Source: Sanderia malayensis (Eukaryota; Cnidaria; Scyphozoa; Semaeostomeae; Pelagiidae). Taken from it: a DNA stretch of 64,000 bases. Under the pieces are notes generated by a model. That model was not told where the DNA came from. It saw only the letters and a list, made by a program, of their open reading frames with translations, and made no database searches. The first letter of the stretch is position 1, and each line of letters begins with the position of its first letter. The stretch lies in contig RQOL01000828.1 in the NCBI GenBank assembly GCA_013076295.1, positions 3,903,219 through 3,967,218 of the forward strand, in the 5' to 3' direction. Below are positions 23,001 to 38,690 of the stretch, one piece after another. A program made the translations under genes and the position numbers.

Positions 23001-23062
23001 TACCAAGACAGCCCAGTTATTAGTATGCTGTTTCGCTAAAAGTCCATTTGTTGCAACAAAAC
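20052..23062 (-). CDS. PIGK: GPI-anchor transamidase catalytic subunit PIGK (C13 peptidase)
   Basis: ER cysteine protease of the legumain clan that cleaves the GPI-attachment signal and transfers the preformed anchor. Twelve exons are recognisable, from 23005-23062 (ending HTNNWAVL) to 20052. Landmarks: [67 protein letters not shown] with the catalytic His (21862 to about 21745), [19 protein letters not shown] with the catalytic Cys (near 21520), [20 protein letters not shown], and [20 protein letters not shown]. Identity to human PIGK is high throughout. I could not place the first exon with the signal peptide; it should lie in 23063-23650. The last exon (to TGA at 20052) follows a GTAAGT donor; it ends in a hydrophilic tail without the C-terminal membrane span of the vertebrate protein, so a further splice form is possible. 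Confidence 0.92.
21125..21278. repeat. CAGTAAAA-family MITE in a PIGK intron
   Basis: Contains GCCAATGGATTAAGAACCTT, GATATTTCTGCTTAAAACAA and the right terminus GCAGGTTTTTACTG followed by TA. The same words in the same order are found at 46882. The left end is eroded. Confidence 0.65.
22015..22155. repeat. CAGTAAAA-family MITE, inverted orientation, in a PIGK intron
   Basis: Reads as the reverse of the copy at 21125: paired CAATAGG/CTATTG segments, then CCCATTGTTCTGAGCAGGAA and CAGTTCTTAATCCATTGGTT. Termini are incomplete. Confidence 0.55.
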
Positions 23063-23659
23063 CTAAGAAAAGGTATCCAGATAGTAAATTTTTCATAATT
23101 ATGCTAGTATTCAAAGCAATTCATAGGAGAGTGAAACCTAACAAATTTCCTTCTTCATGGCCACCTTTCTCCTCCATAATAGAGATTGAATAGGATGGAG
23201 TTCAATCTTTTTCATGTTGCAGCCCCCCAGGAAGGTAACCTGGACGCCGACAGTTTGAATATGAGAAAATAATTATAATAATGACAAAAATTTAACCTCC
23301 ATATATAACATTAACAAAGGACTGGTATAAAAGGAATAAATAAAATTAATTTTGACCATAATTGCAATCATAATATGGCATAGATATTTTACAGACCGAC
23401 AGACCGTTAATCCATTCACTTTTGTTGTTCTGACAACGAGGCTTCCACAACCTAGAAACGGTGACAAACGTAAACAAGTTTATTATTGTTTGTTCTGAAT
23501 TATTAATTCTGGCATGTTTCGGTCTTGTATTTAAAAGCAATCTTTTCACTTGATCTTTTACACTTTACATCTTTAACGTTAGATACCGGGATTTGGCAAA
23601 AAGCATTTGTGTTCTAAATTATTGCCATATTGCAGAGTCGCTGAAGTATCGCTTTCAAT
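23063..23659. promoter_or_regulatory. Head-to-head region between PIGK and adenylate kinase
   Basis: About 600 bp separate the first recognised PIGK exon (minus) and the adenylate kinase ATG (plus). The unplaced PIGK signal-peptide exon and both transcription starts must lie here, so a shared bidirectional promoter is likely. No specific element can be named. Confidence 0.4.
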
Positions 23660-26600
23660 ATGGCTGGACCAGGCTTAGATGAAGCAAAAGCCTACATGTC
23701 AAAGAGAGAAATTCCTCAGTTATTTGAAGTAAGTATGCTGTTTTAACCTGGTATACGGTCTACTAAGTGTAGTTACAATCACATATATTCAGTATTTAAA
23801 GTGAAAAACAGAGTTAAGCTAAAGCTTGTTTACAACCTGGTTCACTGAAAATAAAAAAGTGAAAATGAAAAAAAAAAAAAATTAGGTACAGTTAGTTTTT
23901 CGTCCTTTGTAGCAAGGTATATTTCCCTGGTAGCTTTATTGTCACATTGTTCTGTTTGCATTTCGCAGAGTCTGATGACTGCGTTGATGTACCAGAAACC
24001 TGAAGACCACATTCAGTTTCTCGGAGACTGTTTATCGAAAGCTAAGAAAGAAGATAAGATTAACTGGCACACGTTCATTGAACCCCTGCCCCCGATTCCC
24101 ACTTCTGGGGCAAAGATCCATTCAGAAAATGAGTCAAGTGATGAAAGAAAGACATCTCCCATACCACAGGTTGCTTCCACAAGTCCTGCCTTGAAGAAAC
24201 CTGAGCCCCTTCCTCCTATTGTGAGTGATCGAGACAAAAAAGCAACTCCTGAAGTTGGGGAAAAGCAAACAATTGACGATGAAGCCTCAAAGCCAACCTC
24301 ACCACCTCCTCAAACACTGCCTGTTAAAAAGGAACAATCTATTGATGATAATGAAGGGTTGGTCGAGAAGGGTATCACACCTGACATTGACAATACTGCT
24401 GTTGAACTGAGCACAGAAAATGGAACAGCTGAAGTTGCAGAGAAAGAATTATTAGCAGATTCTTCAGATAAAAAAGCTGAAAAAATTGACATCACTGTCC
24501 CTGTCTACTTTGTACTAGGTATATTTTGCTTACTCAGTCAATATTTTATGCACTTCAATTGAAGCAATTCCTAACTTTGTTTGTTGTCAGAATTCACAAG
24601 CATGAATGATTATGTGTGTATAGACAAGTTTTGGTTGATTTTTCAGGTGGGCCAGGCAGTGGAAAGGGCACCCAATGTGAAATGATTGCCCAGCGTTATG
24701 GTTATAAGCACTTCTCTGCTGGCCAGCTTCTCCGTTCTGTTGAAAAGGGGACAGAAATTGCACAACTGGTTGAAAAAGCAGCTCGAGAAGGACAACTTGT
24801 TCCACAGGTTAGATGTTCTTCTTGACCATACAATATTTAAACGATGTGAATACCTAATCCAAATCTTAACATATGAGTATCTAATTCAATATTCAGCTTG
24901 TGAATATCTAGTTCAATATCTAGCCTACGGATATCCAATGCAATATCTAATGCATGGATGTTTAACTATTGCATATCTAATGAAATATTCAACTGGGCAA
25001 GAGTTGTGAATGTTTTAATTTTCTTTGCAGGAAATAACAATTGGATTGCTGAAGGATGCATTGATATCTTTGAGTTCCCATGCAAAAGGATTCCTTATCG
25101 ATGGCTTTCCAAGAGAGGTCGGTCAGGGAAAGCAATTTGAAAACGAGGTAGGGATAAACGACCGAACCAATGGATTGAATCAAAGGTGGGGGGTATGGCT
25201 TTTGCTTTTATAATTGTTAAAATTGTTATATTTCATTTTTGATTAGGTGGTAGAATGCACTGGTTTGATTATGTTCGAATGTAGCGATGAGACGCTCAGG
25301 TCGAGATTGGCGAGCAGAGCTGCTGCAAGTGGTCGAATTGATGACAATGAGGAAATTATCGAGAAACGTTTGACTTTCTTTCACAAAACAACCATGCCTG
25401 TTGTTGATTATTACGGTGAAAAGGCGATACGCGTAAGTACGGGCTTCGTGTTGTACTGTTATGTGCTATACATTAGTTGCTGTGTTGTATTCATTCTGTT
25501 CGATACTCTACCAAACTCTTGTACGTTATGCTATGCAGTCAACTCTGTTTAATTCGAACACCCTGTGGAAGCATGAAAATCATCGAATTGCAAAAAGTTC
25601 GAGTTTCAGAGGTTTGTTTTATGTGGCTTGGTTCTTTCTTCAAGAGACGGGGAATTTTGCTCGTATTAGATAGAGTTCGGATTAGCTACATGAGTTCGAA
25701 CTATGCAGTTTTGACTGCATTTATACTGCACCAAACTGGTCGCTATAATGAATATGTTTGGAAATACAGAGGATTTATCGTTTTCTTTTCCACCTTTCAT
25801 TTATTTTTATATATTCTTTTGCTCTGTGCTTAATCATTTCTAAATTATCGTTTTAACCTATTTTCATTTCTAAATCGTTTTAACGTATAATAGATTGATG
25901 CAAACAGATCTGTAGACGAGATATTTGAAGACGTCGTGAAGTACCTCGATAAAGCCAAACGTAAATATTATATCTCCTGATTACAACTCATTATATTGAT
26001 TGCACTTCTGTCTCAATTGACATTGCTAAAACCCCTTGGCTTAAATCTGCTTCATTGTTTGCAGCTCAGATGAAAGAGAGTGATACCGAAGATGCCTCTG
26101 CTTCGATGCCCAGCTCAACATCCGATAACGAAAAGAAGATCGACACACAACATGAAAACGAGACTCAATCTTCTCAGCCACCAGCAGCGATTGTCGAAGA
26201 AGAAATTATTGCTCCTGTAGACGAGGTTGTTCTCGGCGATCTAGGTGTATCGCGTGACTTTGCCAAAGGGATTCTCCAGGGCAAAGAAATAATCTTTGTG
26301 ATTGGTAAGTGTTTGACAATTGTTAACCGATCCATAGTTTGAAACATCGTTGCATTATAAGGCATTGGTTTAATTATGTCAAATAAGCAATGTATGGTCT
26401 TTGTCAGTGCAATCTTTTGACCAATTTCAATGGTGGGCTAGCATGCAACAAGCCTGGTGTATATACATAGACTAAGCATCTGGTGTATTTGAACTGATTC
26501 GTATTAGAATTTATCTTAGCTAACAAGCAGGCCCGTCGAGAGCCAGCTCGGGCCCCGGGGCTATAAACAAATATGTTTTAAATTTGCTTTGCGTTAGCAA

Positions 26601-29600
26601 AACTTTCGCGCGCCCTTCTTGAGGGCCGGGCCCCGGGAATTTACCCCGGCTACCCCCCTCTCGACGGTACTGCTAACGAGCTTTTGATGCCATGAACTAT
26701 TTTACGGCTCCCTATAAATCTCCTTGTATCGAAACACTAATGAATTACATTAGCAAAAATTAGTCGTTAGCACAGAGTTATCTTGCTTCAATGAGCTCCA
26801 TAGCTTGTAATAGTGTGGAAGATCTAATTCATTTTATTGATGTGTAACGATTTCTGTTTCAGGTGGGCCAGGCTGTGGTAAAGGCACCCAATGCGCCAAG
26901 ATTGTGGAGAAATTTGGTCACAAACATTTATCGATTGGTGATCTGCTTAGAAACGAGGTTGCATCTGCATCAGAAGTAGGCAAATTCATATCTGAATGCA
27001 TGGAAAAGGGAGAACTGGTGCCGAGAGTAAGTTTTGCCGACGCCTACAATGTTGACTGATTGGCATGTTTTGTGTTATTTATTTGTTTATTTATTTGTTT
27101 GTTTATTTATTTATTTGTTTATTTATTTATTTGTTTATTTATTTATTTGTTTATTTATTTGTTTATTTATTTATTTATTTATTTATTGTTTGCTTTTTGC
27201 TTGTAGCATCTTGTGATTCGTGTTTTGATGAATACAATGATTACTGACGAAAATTCTGACAAGTTTATCATCGATGGATACCCAAGGGAACTTGTTCAAG
27301 CTGAAGAATTCGAGAAGGAGGTACGAGATTTTCGATAAAGGATTAACAGAGATTAATCCAGATTGATCTCGATTATGATATTTTATAGGTATAGGAATGA
27401 ATCGTGGCTAATCTTATTTCAGATTGCAGAGTGCACTCGCGTGCTTTACTTTCATTGCCCAAGTGACGTAATGGTAGAGAGATTGTTGAAAAGAGCCGAG
27501 ACAAGTGGAAGGGCGGATGATAATGAGGAAACCATTAAGAAAAGATTGGTTGTTTTTGAGCAAGAAGTTGCACCAATTCTTGAATACTTCAAGATGAAAG
27601 ATAAACTCTCAGAGGTACATTTTATATTTTATTTCATACCTGTATTGTTACATGACATCTTGGTTCATTGTTATGTCTCTGGCATTTATTTCATGGTCGT
27701 ATCCAAGTCCAATTTTTCCATTCCCTGGATTCAGGTTCCCTGGTATATTCCATATTCCATTTATTCCACGTGTCCTTCTCGTTGCCATAGATGGCGTATT
27801 TCCTCCATGTTGCTGTTGTTGTTTATGTTTTGAAAATGTTTTCTGCCAAATTTGGGAACTCCTTTCCTTTCCGAATTTCTTTTGGTAAGTAACGATTTTC
27901 TGTCATCTGAAATCTTGAGCTTTAATGTTAACATCAACACAGCGAAGCTATATAATTTTTCTCGATCAATCCTTTAATTAAATTTCACAAAATTTTTTAT
28001 TGGGCGTCACTTTTTCAATTTTTCTTTTTCACGTCAAATTGTTTACTGTTGTAAAATTTATTTCGCTCAGCTTACAAAAGTAATAGACATTTAGTCTGCA
28101 GTCTGACGAGCTGTTACTGGAACTGTTGTTAAATAAAACATCTGAAGGCTTGAATTTTGAATACAATGACTTGTACTTGACGTGCATACAAAACAATGTC
28201 GGGTGCATGGGTGGGTGTGTCCCATATTCTGCCCCATCCATCATATGTTTTTTAATGGCTGGCCATTCCATCTCACAAATTCGGCCCCGATGCACGATCT
28301 TTCTCCAATAATCGTCCATATTTTTTTCCTTCCAAATTACATTTATTTCGTCTTGTTATTTTCATTTTCGTGAGCACAGCTGCTCCAAATGCATCACTCG
28401 AAATTTAATGTTTAATTATTGCTCGAATTTCAATTGTTTTCGGTTGGTTTATTCTATTCATAGATTGACAATTTCCATTCATACTGAGCTTGTTAATAAA
28501 TCATGGATTAATCTGCTGGAGAGAATTATTGTCAAGGAGGCCTCTTTGTACAAAGGATAGTTAATCCCAGCATAGTTGGTTTTGTTTAAAAATTGAGGCT
28601 TGGAATTATTTCTTAGATATCAGCAGTTGAAGGCCCAGACGAGGTTTTCAAAGTTGTTTGTCAAGATTTGGAAAAGTTGAAGCAGTATTCTGAAAAAACT
28701 GAAGATATGTCTGCTGAAAAAGTCAAAGTGGATCCAAAAGTTGTTCTTGAAAACGCAAACATTGTGTTTGTTCTAGGTGAGAAAAATTTTATTATCTCTG
28801 CATGTGTAGTTTGTGGAGAGAAAGAAATATTTGCAGTACATAGTTGGACCTGTTAGTTGTTTATGGAGGAATAATCTCACATCTTTGCAAACAGCTGGAA
28901 TAGTTCCTTTCTAGTCTATCAATTTACGTGTCTGATATCTATCTCGTCTGTTTTGAAGGTGGCCCAGGGTCAGGCAAAGGCACACAATGTGAGAGAATCA
29001 TAGAGAAATATGGTTTTTGTCACCTTTCTACTGGAGATCTTTTGAGGGAGGAAGTTCAATCTGGCTCTAAGAGAGCTGAGGCTTTGAAAGCCATCATGGC
29101 AAAAGGAGAATTAGTGTCCCAGGTTTGCAATTTGTCTGTTTGTACCAACACCAGCTTCAAATAAGTATTATTTTAAAGCATGATTTTTATTTCATTGTAT
29201 TTTTGTTTATTTTTTCTGTTCTTGTTTTAGGATACAATTTTGGAGCTTCTCAGTGAGGCAATGGTTAGGAACAAAGACTGTAAAGGTTTTCTGATAGATG
29301 GCTTCCCCAGAGATGTTCCACAGGGCGAGAAATTTGAAAACGAGGTGTTTCATTTTTTCTTAATATTTGTTTCATTCTCAATTAAAACTGTAATTTACAA
29401 CTATATATTTCCAAATATTGATAAATTTCTTGAAATGTCAGTTGTTCTAGAATCCCTAGTACATAAGAATTGAAATTTTATTGGAACAGTAATTGTTTTA
29501 AAGAAAGCGAATAACCACAATGTTTATGAATAACTCTCAACCAATTTATTTTGTCATGAAATACCAGTCTGAATTTCAATGTAAATTATTTCCCAGGTTG

Positions 29601-29969
29601 GAATTTGTAAATTCATTCTCTATTTTGATTGCTCGAATGAATGCATGGTGGAAAGGTTGTTGGGAAGAGCCAAAACAAGTGGCCGGGTTGATGATAATGA
29701 GGAGACTATCAAAAAACGACTGAACACATTTGAAGCACAAACATTACCTGTGATTGATGTCTACGAAAAACAGGGGAAAGTGAGAAAGGTGTGAGAAATC
29801 GTTCTATTACACTGAATTGTAGCATGAATGTGATTGTTATTACAGTGAATGGGTGTGATTTTGGATACCTTTTTAATGTTACATAAATTTTATGTTTTAG
29901 ATCAATGCAGAACGCGGTATTGATGCAATTTTCAGTGACGTCACAACAGCTTTGGATGCCTTGTTTTAA
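23660..29969 (+). CDS. AK5-like: Adenylate kinase with three catalytic domains (AK5/flagellar AK type)
   Basis: Phosphotransferase making 2 ADP from ATP and AMP. Fifteen exons give 2559 nt, 852 aa, from ATG at 23660 ([15 protein letters not shown]) to TAA at 29967. Residues about 1-60 hold a DPY-30/RIIa-like segment ([20 protein letters not shown]) as in AK5, followed by a P/S/E-rich linker. Three full ADK domains follow. Their P-loops are [22 protein letters not shown] and [11 protein letters not shown]; their NMP-binding motifs are [16 protein letters not shown] and GFPRDVPQ; their LID motifs are [18 protein letters not shown] and SGRVDDNEE. All key Gly, Lys, Arg and Asp residues are present, so all three look active. 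Domains 2 and 3 have identical exon lengths (164, 114, 192 nt), and every domain has an intron just before its P-loop. Sea-urchin sperm flagella use a triplicated adenylate kinase of this kind for the ATP shuttle; a ciliary role here is inference. Confidence 0.93.
25536..25717. repeat. CAGTCAACTCTG-family MITE in adenylate kinase intron 5
   Basis: Starts CAGTCAACTCTGTTTAATTC and ends GCAGTTTTGACTG, with inner inverted TTCGAAC/GTTCGAA words. It shares GGAAGCATGA and TTTCAGAGGTTTGTTTTAT with the element at 8397. Confidence 0.7.
26528..26672. repeat. hAT-like MITE, 145 bp, in adenylate kinase intron 7
   Basis: Terminal inverted repeats CAGGCCCGTCGAGAG at the left and CTCTCGACGGTACTG at the right. 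It is flanked by near-identical 8-bp duplications, CTAACAAG (26520-26527) and CTAACGAG (26673-26680). An 8-bp duplication and CAG-starting ends are hallmarks of hAT elements. The interior is GC-rich (CGGGCCCCGGGG) in AT-rich surroundings and has no transposase. Confidence 0.8.
27075..27187. repeat. (TTTA/TTTG)n tetranucleotide microsatellite
   Basis: About 28 units of TTTA and TTTG with no interruption, in intron 8 of the adenylate kinase gene, ending only about 20 bases before the next exon. Confidence 0.95.
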
Positions 29970-30064
29970 ATTTGAAGAAATAATGAACAGAAATGTTAAT
30001 GCAGCACATTTTGTTTGGCTGGCGCTGAGTATTGTATATAGTTAAGGACTTTTTGTAAACAGCA

Positions 30065-30170
30065 CCATAAAAGCTCTATTTAGCCCCCCTATTAAGCCCC
30101 ATTCTCTATTAAACCCCATCTTTATTAAACCCCCTCTGCAATCTCAAAAATTAAATAAGAGCTTTAATGG
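30065..30170. repeat. Short MITE with AAGCTCT ends downstream of adenylate kinase
   Basis: Left end CCATAAAAGCTCTATTTAGC and right end AATAAGAGCTTTAATGG are inverted repeats of each other. The interior repeats ATTAAGCCCC/ATTAAACCCC. A related element lies at 61140. Confidence 0.6.
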
Positions 30171-30519
30171 GATTTACTTATCCATGTTGGTGTGATGGCA
30201 CGAAAATGGCTCACTTTTCACAGACACAGTATATTTATCACAACAATTATTTCTTACAGTTTTCAATTCAAATAAGCTATAGATGCCAACTGTTCTATCT
30301 GTATATTGGTATTAATCTTTCAATTTCATTAAACCTATTTGTGCTTACATTTATTCATCCACCAGAAAAATCTGCATATATAATAAACATGGAAGAACCT
30401 GGCAACTTTAGCAATGTTGTCTATATTGCAATTGATGAAATGAAAGTGTCTTGTTTTAAAAGTGATCTCCACACATTTCAAATCCTGAAGCCTCAATTCG
30501 CAAGATATTACAACCTCTG

Positions 30520-32018
30520 TTATCTGAAGCCACCGACAGCTGTACTGCCTTCTGGATTCTGAAGGAGTAATGGGCATGGTATCACATTGAGATCTTTCCT
30601 CAATTCATCAATGTCCCTCTCAAAATGCTTCTCAAAGTAGACATTCAAGAAAAGTTTTGATCTGTAACCAGCATACAGAGCCCACGGTATGACCTCCTTT
30701 CTCAATATAGCTCTGTCACTGGAAGGTAGAGAGAGACAAGTTAATTGGGGTTGTGAAAAGTCAGTGGGGGTTGTAAAAATTGGTACAACAGGATTACGAG
30801 GACCAACAATGATGTGAAGAAGAATTTTTGAATAAGAAATTGAATTTGCTACCTTGCGGAGATGATAATTGGTGCTACAGTAGCTGCCATTGTACATAGG
30901 GGCAAACCATAGTGAACCATCTCAAACCACTTCACGGCAATTTCGGCAGGGACTCTAGGAACGAAGAGGGATCGGAATTAATAAAAACAAAGTCATAATG
31001 TCATAACTGTTAGGGGAAATTATACAAAAGGAAATTAAAATTTCTCACGTTATGCTTGGAAATCCAGTCAGGAGATGTGTGAAATCGTGTAGTTGTCTGT
31101 ATCGAGTCATGACATATGCAAGTTCTTCATCATCAACAAAATGAACTGGGTCTCTTGTATCTGAGCTGATTTGCTGAAATAGACAATAAGGATCTGTTAT
31201 TTGAAGTTGTTCAATAGCAGCAGTGACTCTAAGCAATCTTGAAAATGCCCAGTTTCTGTGAATTCTTCTTTTGTTAACAAGTTAGTCTGCTTACCCATGT
31301 GTCCATGAAGTTTGTATACTCTTTTCCAAATGTTCCCTTTGGCAATGACCTCAAGTAATCCATGTCCAATATTTTCGTGTTTATAATTGGTCTTTCTCTG
31401 CAAAATCAAAGAGATGTTCGTGGATTCTACGTTATTAACATGTCAAGGAATGCCAAAATTTACACCATTTTGACTTTGTGACTTATTATACAGACCTTAA
31501 AATCTGTGAGCCAACTGGATCTGCAACCATTTGCTTGTGAAGCTTTTTTAATGCATTATATCCTGTTGTTTCACCGAAAATAGCAACCATATCTGAAAAA
31601 ATGTCACAATCCATTCATTATGTCTGCAGAGAAAGCAGGTGCTGTTATGCAAACTTCTTAGCTGCTTGCTTTATGAATAATAAAGTGTGCTTACCAGACC
31701 TTGTAGGATCTCTCAATGCAGCTATGGTTGAGCCTAGCAGAAGCAAACCTTTTTGCAGCAGTGTTGTTGGTTCATGGCCTTCGTAAAGTCGTCCAGTATC
31801 TTCATGCTGGTCGCAATTAAAATCGCTAATTGTTTCAGCTTCTTTCGAGCCAGCAGCAGATCCAAACAAGCAGACATTTGTTCTTCCTAAGTAATGTGAA
31901 GAAACAATTCTATGACGGTTTATGTCAAATATATGCAACTGCAAATTGCAGAAACTGGCACAGCTAAATACTTACTTAAAAGCCTTGATACTTTGAGTCT
32001 CTTTGTAATATTTTGCAT
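30520..32018 (-). CDS. COQ4: Ubiquinone biosynthesis protein COQ4, mitochondrial
   Basis: Peripheral inner-membrane scaffold of the coenzyme Q synthesis complex; recent work on human COQ4 links it to oxidative decarboxylation of the ring precursor. Seven exons (32018-31976, 31886-31695, 31592-31496, 31397-31295, 31173-31049, 30954-30853, 30718-30520) give 861 nt, 286 aa. Exon 1 encodes a basic mitochondrial presequence, [14 protein letters not shown]. Landmarks are [80 protein letters not shown] and the zinc/metal motif [10 protein letters not shown] (HDxxH present). The C-terminus matches human COQ4 to [18 protein letters not shown], then extends about 20 residues. DDX39B starts about 800 bp away on the other strand. 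Confidence 0.95.
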
Positions 32019-32304
32019 TTTGTTAAGTTAAATTGGTCGACAATAATGCAGACTTCTTTCCCTGGAACCATTTGGCTGGCAAAAAGATACTGTGGAGTAG
32101 TAGTGACAATGCGCAGGAGCGCTGTACTTCGATTGACTTTGAGGCATGGCTTCTTTCTTTTGCCAGCCAGCCAAGCCCAACACAGGACCAGAATTTTTTT
32201 TATAAATTTAGTCTAACCGAGCCGGGCTCAAGCCCATTTGATAGTTTTGGGAAAGGTGAGGTATTTTTAAAAATCATTTTTGCTTTACTTCCAGCTTTAC
32301 TTCC

Positions 32305-32627
32305 AGCAATCACCAACGAGATCGGCACATTCGAGCCACTGTTGGAGACGGCAAGGAGGAGAAAGCTGCAATGGTTCGGGCACATATCACGGAAGGATGG
32401 TACGCTAGCATATGACATCATGCACGGAGGGGTAGAGGGAAGCAGAGGGAGAGGAAGACCGAGGAGAACGTGGTTGGCGGACATTGCGGAGTGGACAGAG
32501 AAGAGTGTGGTGGAGTGCCTAAGGAACGCAAGGGACCGTGGACGATGGCGGGAAATTGTGCGCGCATCAAAGTGCCCCAACGGCCAACAGGCCACGGGAG
32601 TGACCTGACCTGACCTGACCTGACCTG
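32305..32627 (+). mobile_element. 3' end of a non-LTR retrotransposon (LINE), 5'-truncated
   Basis: The frame ending at 32608 encodes RRRKLQWFGHISRKDGTLAY, then GRGRPRRTWLADIAEW and a Trp/Arg/Cys-containing tail. This is the extreme C-terminus of LINE endonuclease-reverse transcriptases of the kind abundant in invertebrates; the RT domain itself is absent. It ends in five TGACC units (32601-32625), a typical LINE 3' tail. The fragment sits in the short gap between COQ4 and DDX39B on the DDX39B strand. It is a dead-on-arrival copy; the exact 5' edge is uncertain. Confidence 0.82.
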
Positions 32628-32816
32628 CAATGTTAAAAGGCGTGCTTTCGCAACTGCTAAAAATAGATTTGGTTTATTATCCAATCAGAGAAGCGCAAAG
32701 GGATGATGTAATTTTTTCACGTGGACAGTCTTCGTTTGACTTCGACGACTCTCTATTCTCTTCTCTCTTTCTTCTTGGTTTGGTTTGGTTGTTGCGTGAA
32801 ATCATTGAACTTGAAA

Positions 32817-32874
32817 ATGGCGAACAGTGATCCTCAGCTTCGTTCTCCGCCGAGAAAGGCTGCCAAACGTGCCG
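32817..32874 (+). promoter_or_regulatory. Probable DDX39B 5' UTR exon with a short upstream ORF
   Basis: ATG at 32817 in a good context (GAAAATGGCG) opens MANSDPQLRSPPRKAAKRAG and meets a GTAAGA donor after 32874. The first plausible acceptor for DDX39B (TTTCAG, 34212) would bring in TTAAAC, giving an immediate stop and a 20-codon, Arg/Lys/Pro-rich upstream ORF. Unspliced, the same frame stops at 32933. The interval 32940-34230 is then intron 1 and holds no other gene I can see. Confidence 0.4.
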
Positions 32875-34242
32875 GTAAGAGACCTGGAAAGGCATACCAC
32901 ATACACCTTGGATATGGTGATAAAGCGAAATAAGTTTCATTTAAAATATAGTCGAAACTAGACTCACAGGAAAAGGTTTCATCGTAATTTCACCTGGCTC
33001 TGCTTGCTCAGAAACTGCATTTTCACTACTAATGTGTTCTGAATTTCATGTGCGACTTTTATTATGCCTAATAATTGCCAATGCACGACAACTCAAATAT
33101 GTGAAAAATGACAAAAGAAAGGAAAAGAAAGTAAACAAATAGGGCAGTTGAAATTTTGCTTAAAATTATGCTCATTTATTTTAAAGAATCCTCTGTGTAC
33201 TGTAACAGGTGTGTTTTGATATTTTGGGAATGCACGCTTCTTTACAAAAGTTTATAATTCCCTCAAGGAAACTAGGCGAACAATAATGTTGCTTATTTGA
33301 TTGAGAGAACAAAAAATGCGAAACTCTTAAAGTTTACCTTTGAAATGTGCATAGCTTTGTTACATAACAACCAGAAAACATATGAAAATGCGAAGAACTT
33401 TTATTCGAGAGTATTGTTTTTCAATCAATGAATTCAGCTATCTTCACAATCATATTAAAAATACGTGCGTCAAATCCCAGGAGTATTTGTCACGAAGTCA
33501 GCAATGTTTCCTAATTTTCGTTTCTCGTTCTTCGTTATTTTATGCAATTTTCGGTAAGGTCATTTTGGCCACTAGTATCTTTTACCAACCGCATCCAACT
33601 TTTTTGTATAGTTAGTCTCTTGTTCAGAACGAGACAAAGCTGCTCTAAAAATTCAGGCCTTTCTGTAACGGTCCTTCGATAATTTTACTTTGTCAAATAT
33701 TTCTTCGTAAGTACCTTTTATTTCTCTTTCCATCCCACTATTATTCACGATCTATTTGTTCTAAAAGAAATTAATATACGTTGAAGAATTTTTTCCTCAC
33801 GGTATTTCGTATGTGATTTGGCCAGTTTTTTCACATCGGGCAAAGACAATAGGATAACCTTGAAACCAAAAATCTGGCCTAAACTATACACATTTTTTTT
33901 TTTAAGAAACCTACCCCTAAGACATCTAAAAAATTAATAAACCGCAGTACTACTTCCCATCAAGATTAAGAAACCGTGTCTGGTACAACAGGCAAACGGG
34001 GGGGGGCAGTTTTTGATTGTATTTTGAAGACTGCAGTGATGATTATCAAGATTTAGATATGATTGTTTTGGTTGATTAAAACATTTGCTTGGCATTTTAG
34101 GTTTTTTGTTTTGTAATTTTTGTTTGTATTGAATTGTGATGTTTCTTTGCGTTACCTATCTATTTGCACTTCCAAATTTAAGAACCTTCTGAATTGAAAA
34201 TCTTAATTTCAGGTTAAACTCCAAAACAAATATAAATTGAAA

Positions 34243-38314
<4,072 letters not shown>

Positions 38315-38690
38315 ACCCGTATTGCATTTCGGCGTATTTGAAACAAGCTAACTCGCATTAGAATATGAACTTTCTGATTAAAGTCAAAGGAGAAGGAAAC
38401 TTGTATCAAGCACTTCATTATAAGAAGTTGAAGTTTCATTCTAATGAGTGTTTATGGCCGTAACATTTTTGATGTCTCTTTACTATGAGATTTATCATTT
38501 TTAAGATAACTTGCGTCTAAATCATTATTTTTAATATTTGTTTATTTGGTTTATGGTAACAGCATTTTTATCTCCTTCCTTGATTTGAAATTTAAAAAGG
38601 TTGAAGCACAACACAAAAACTATTGGTTTAATATTTTGCATCTTTTTATGTAATTCTCCAATTACATTATTTGCCTTCTCGTGTACTGGA

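Noticed and set aside
24830..24990. Roughly 30-bp periodic GAATATCTAATTCAATAT text in an adenylate kinase intron
   Set aside because: Degenerate AT-rich pattern without constant period; too weak to call a satellite.
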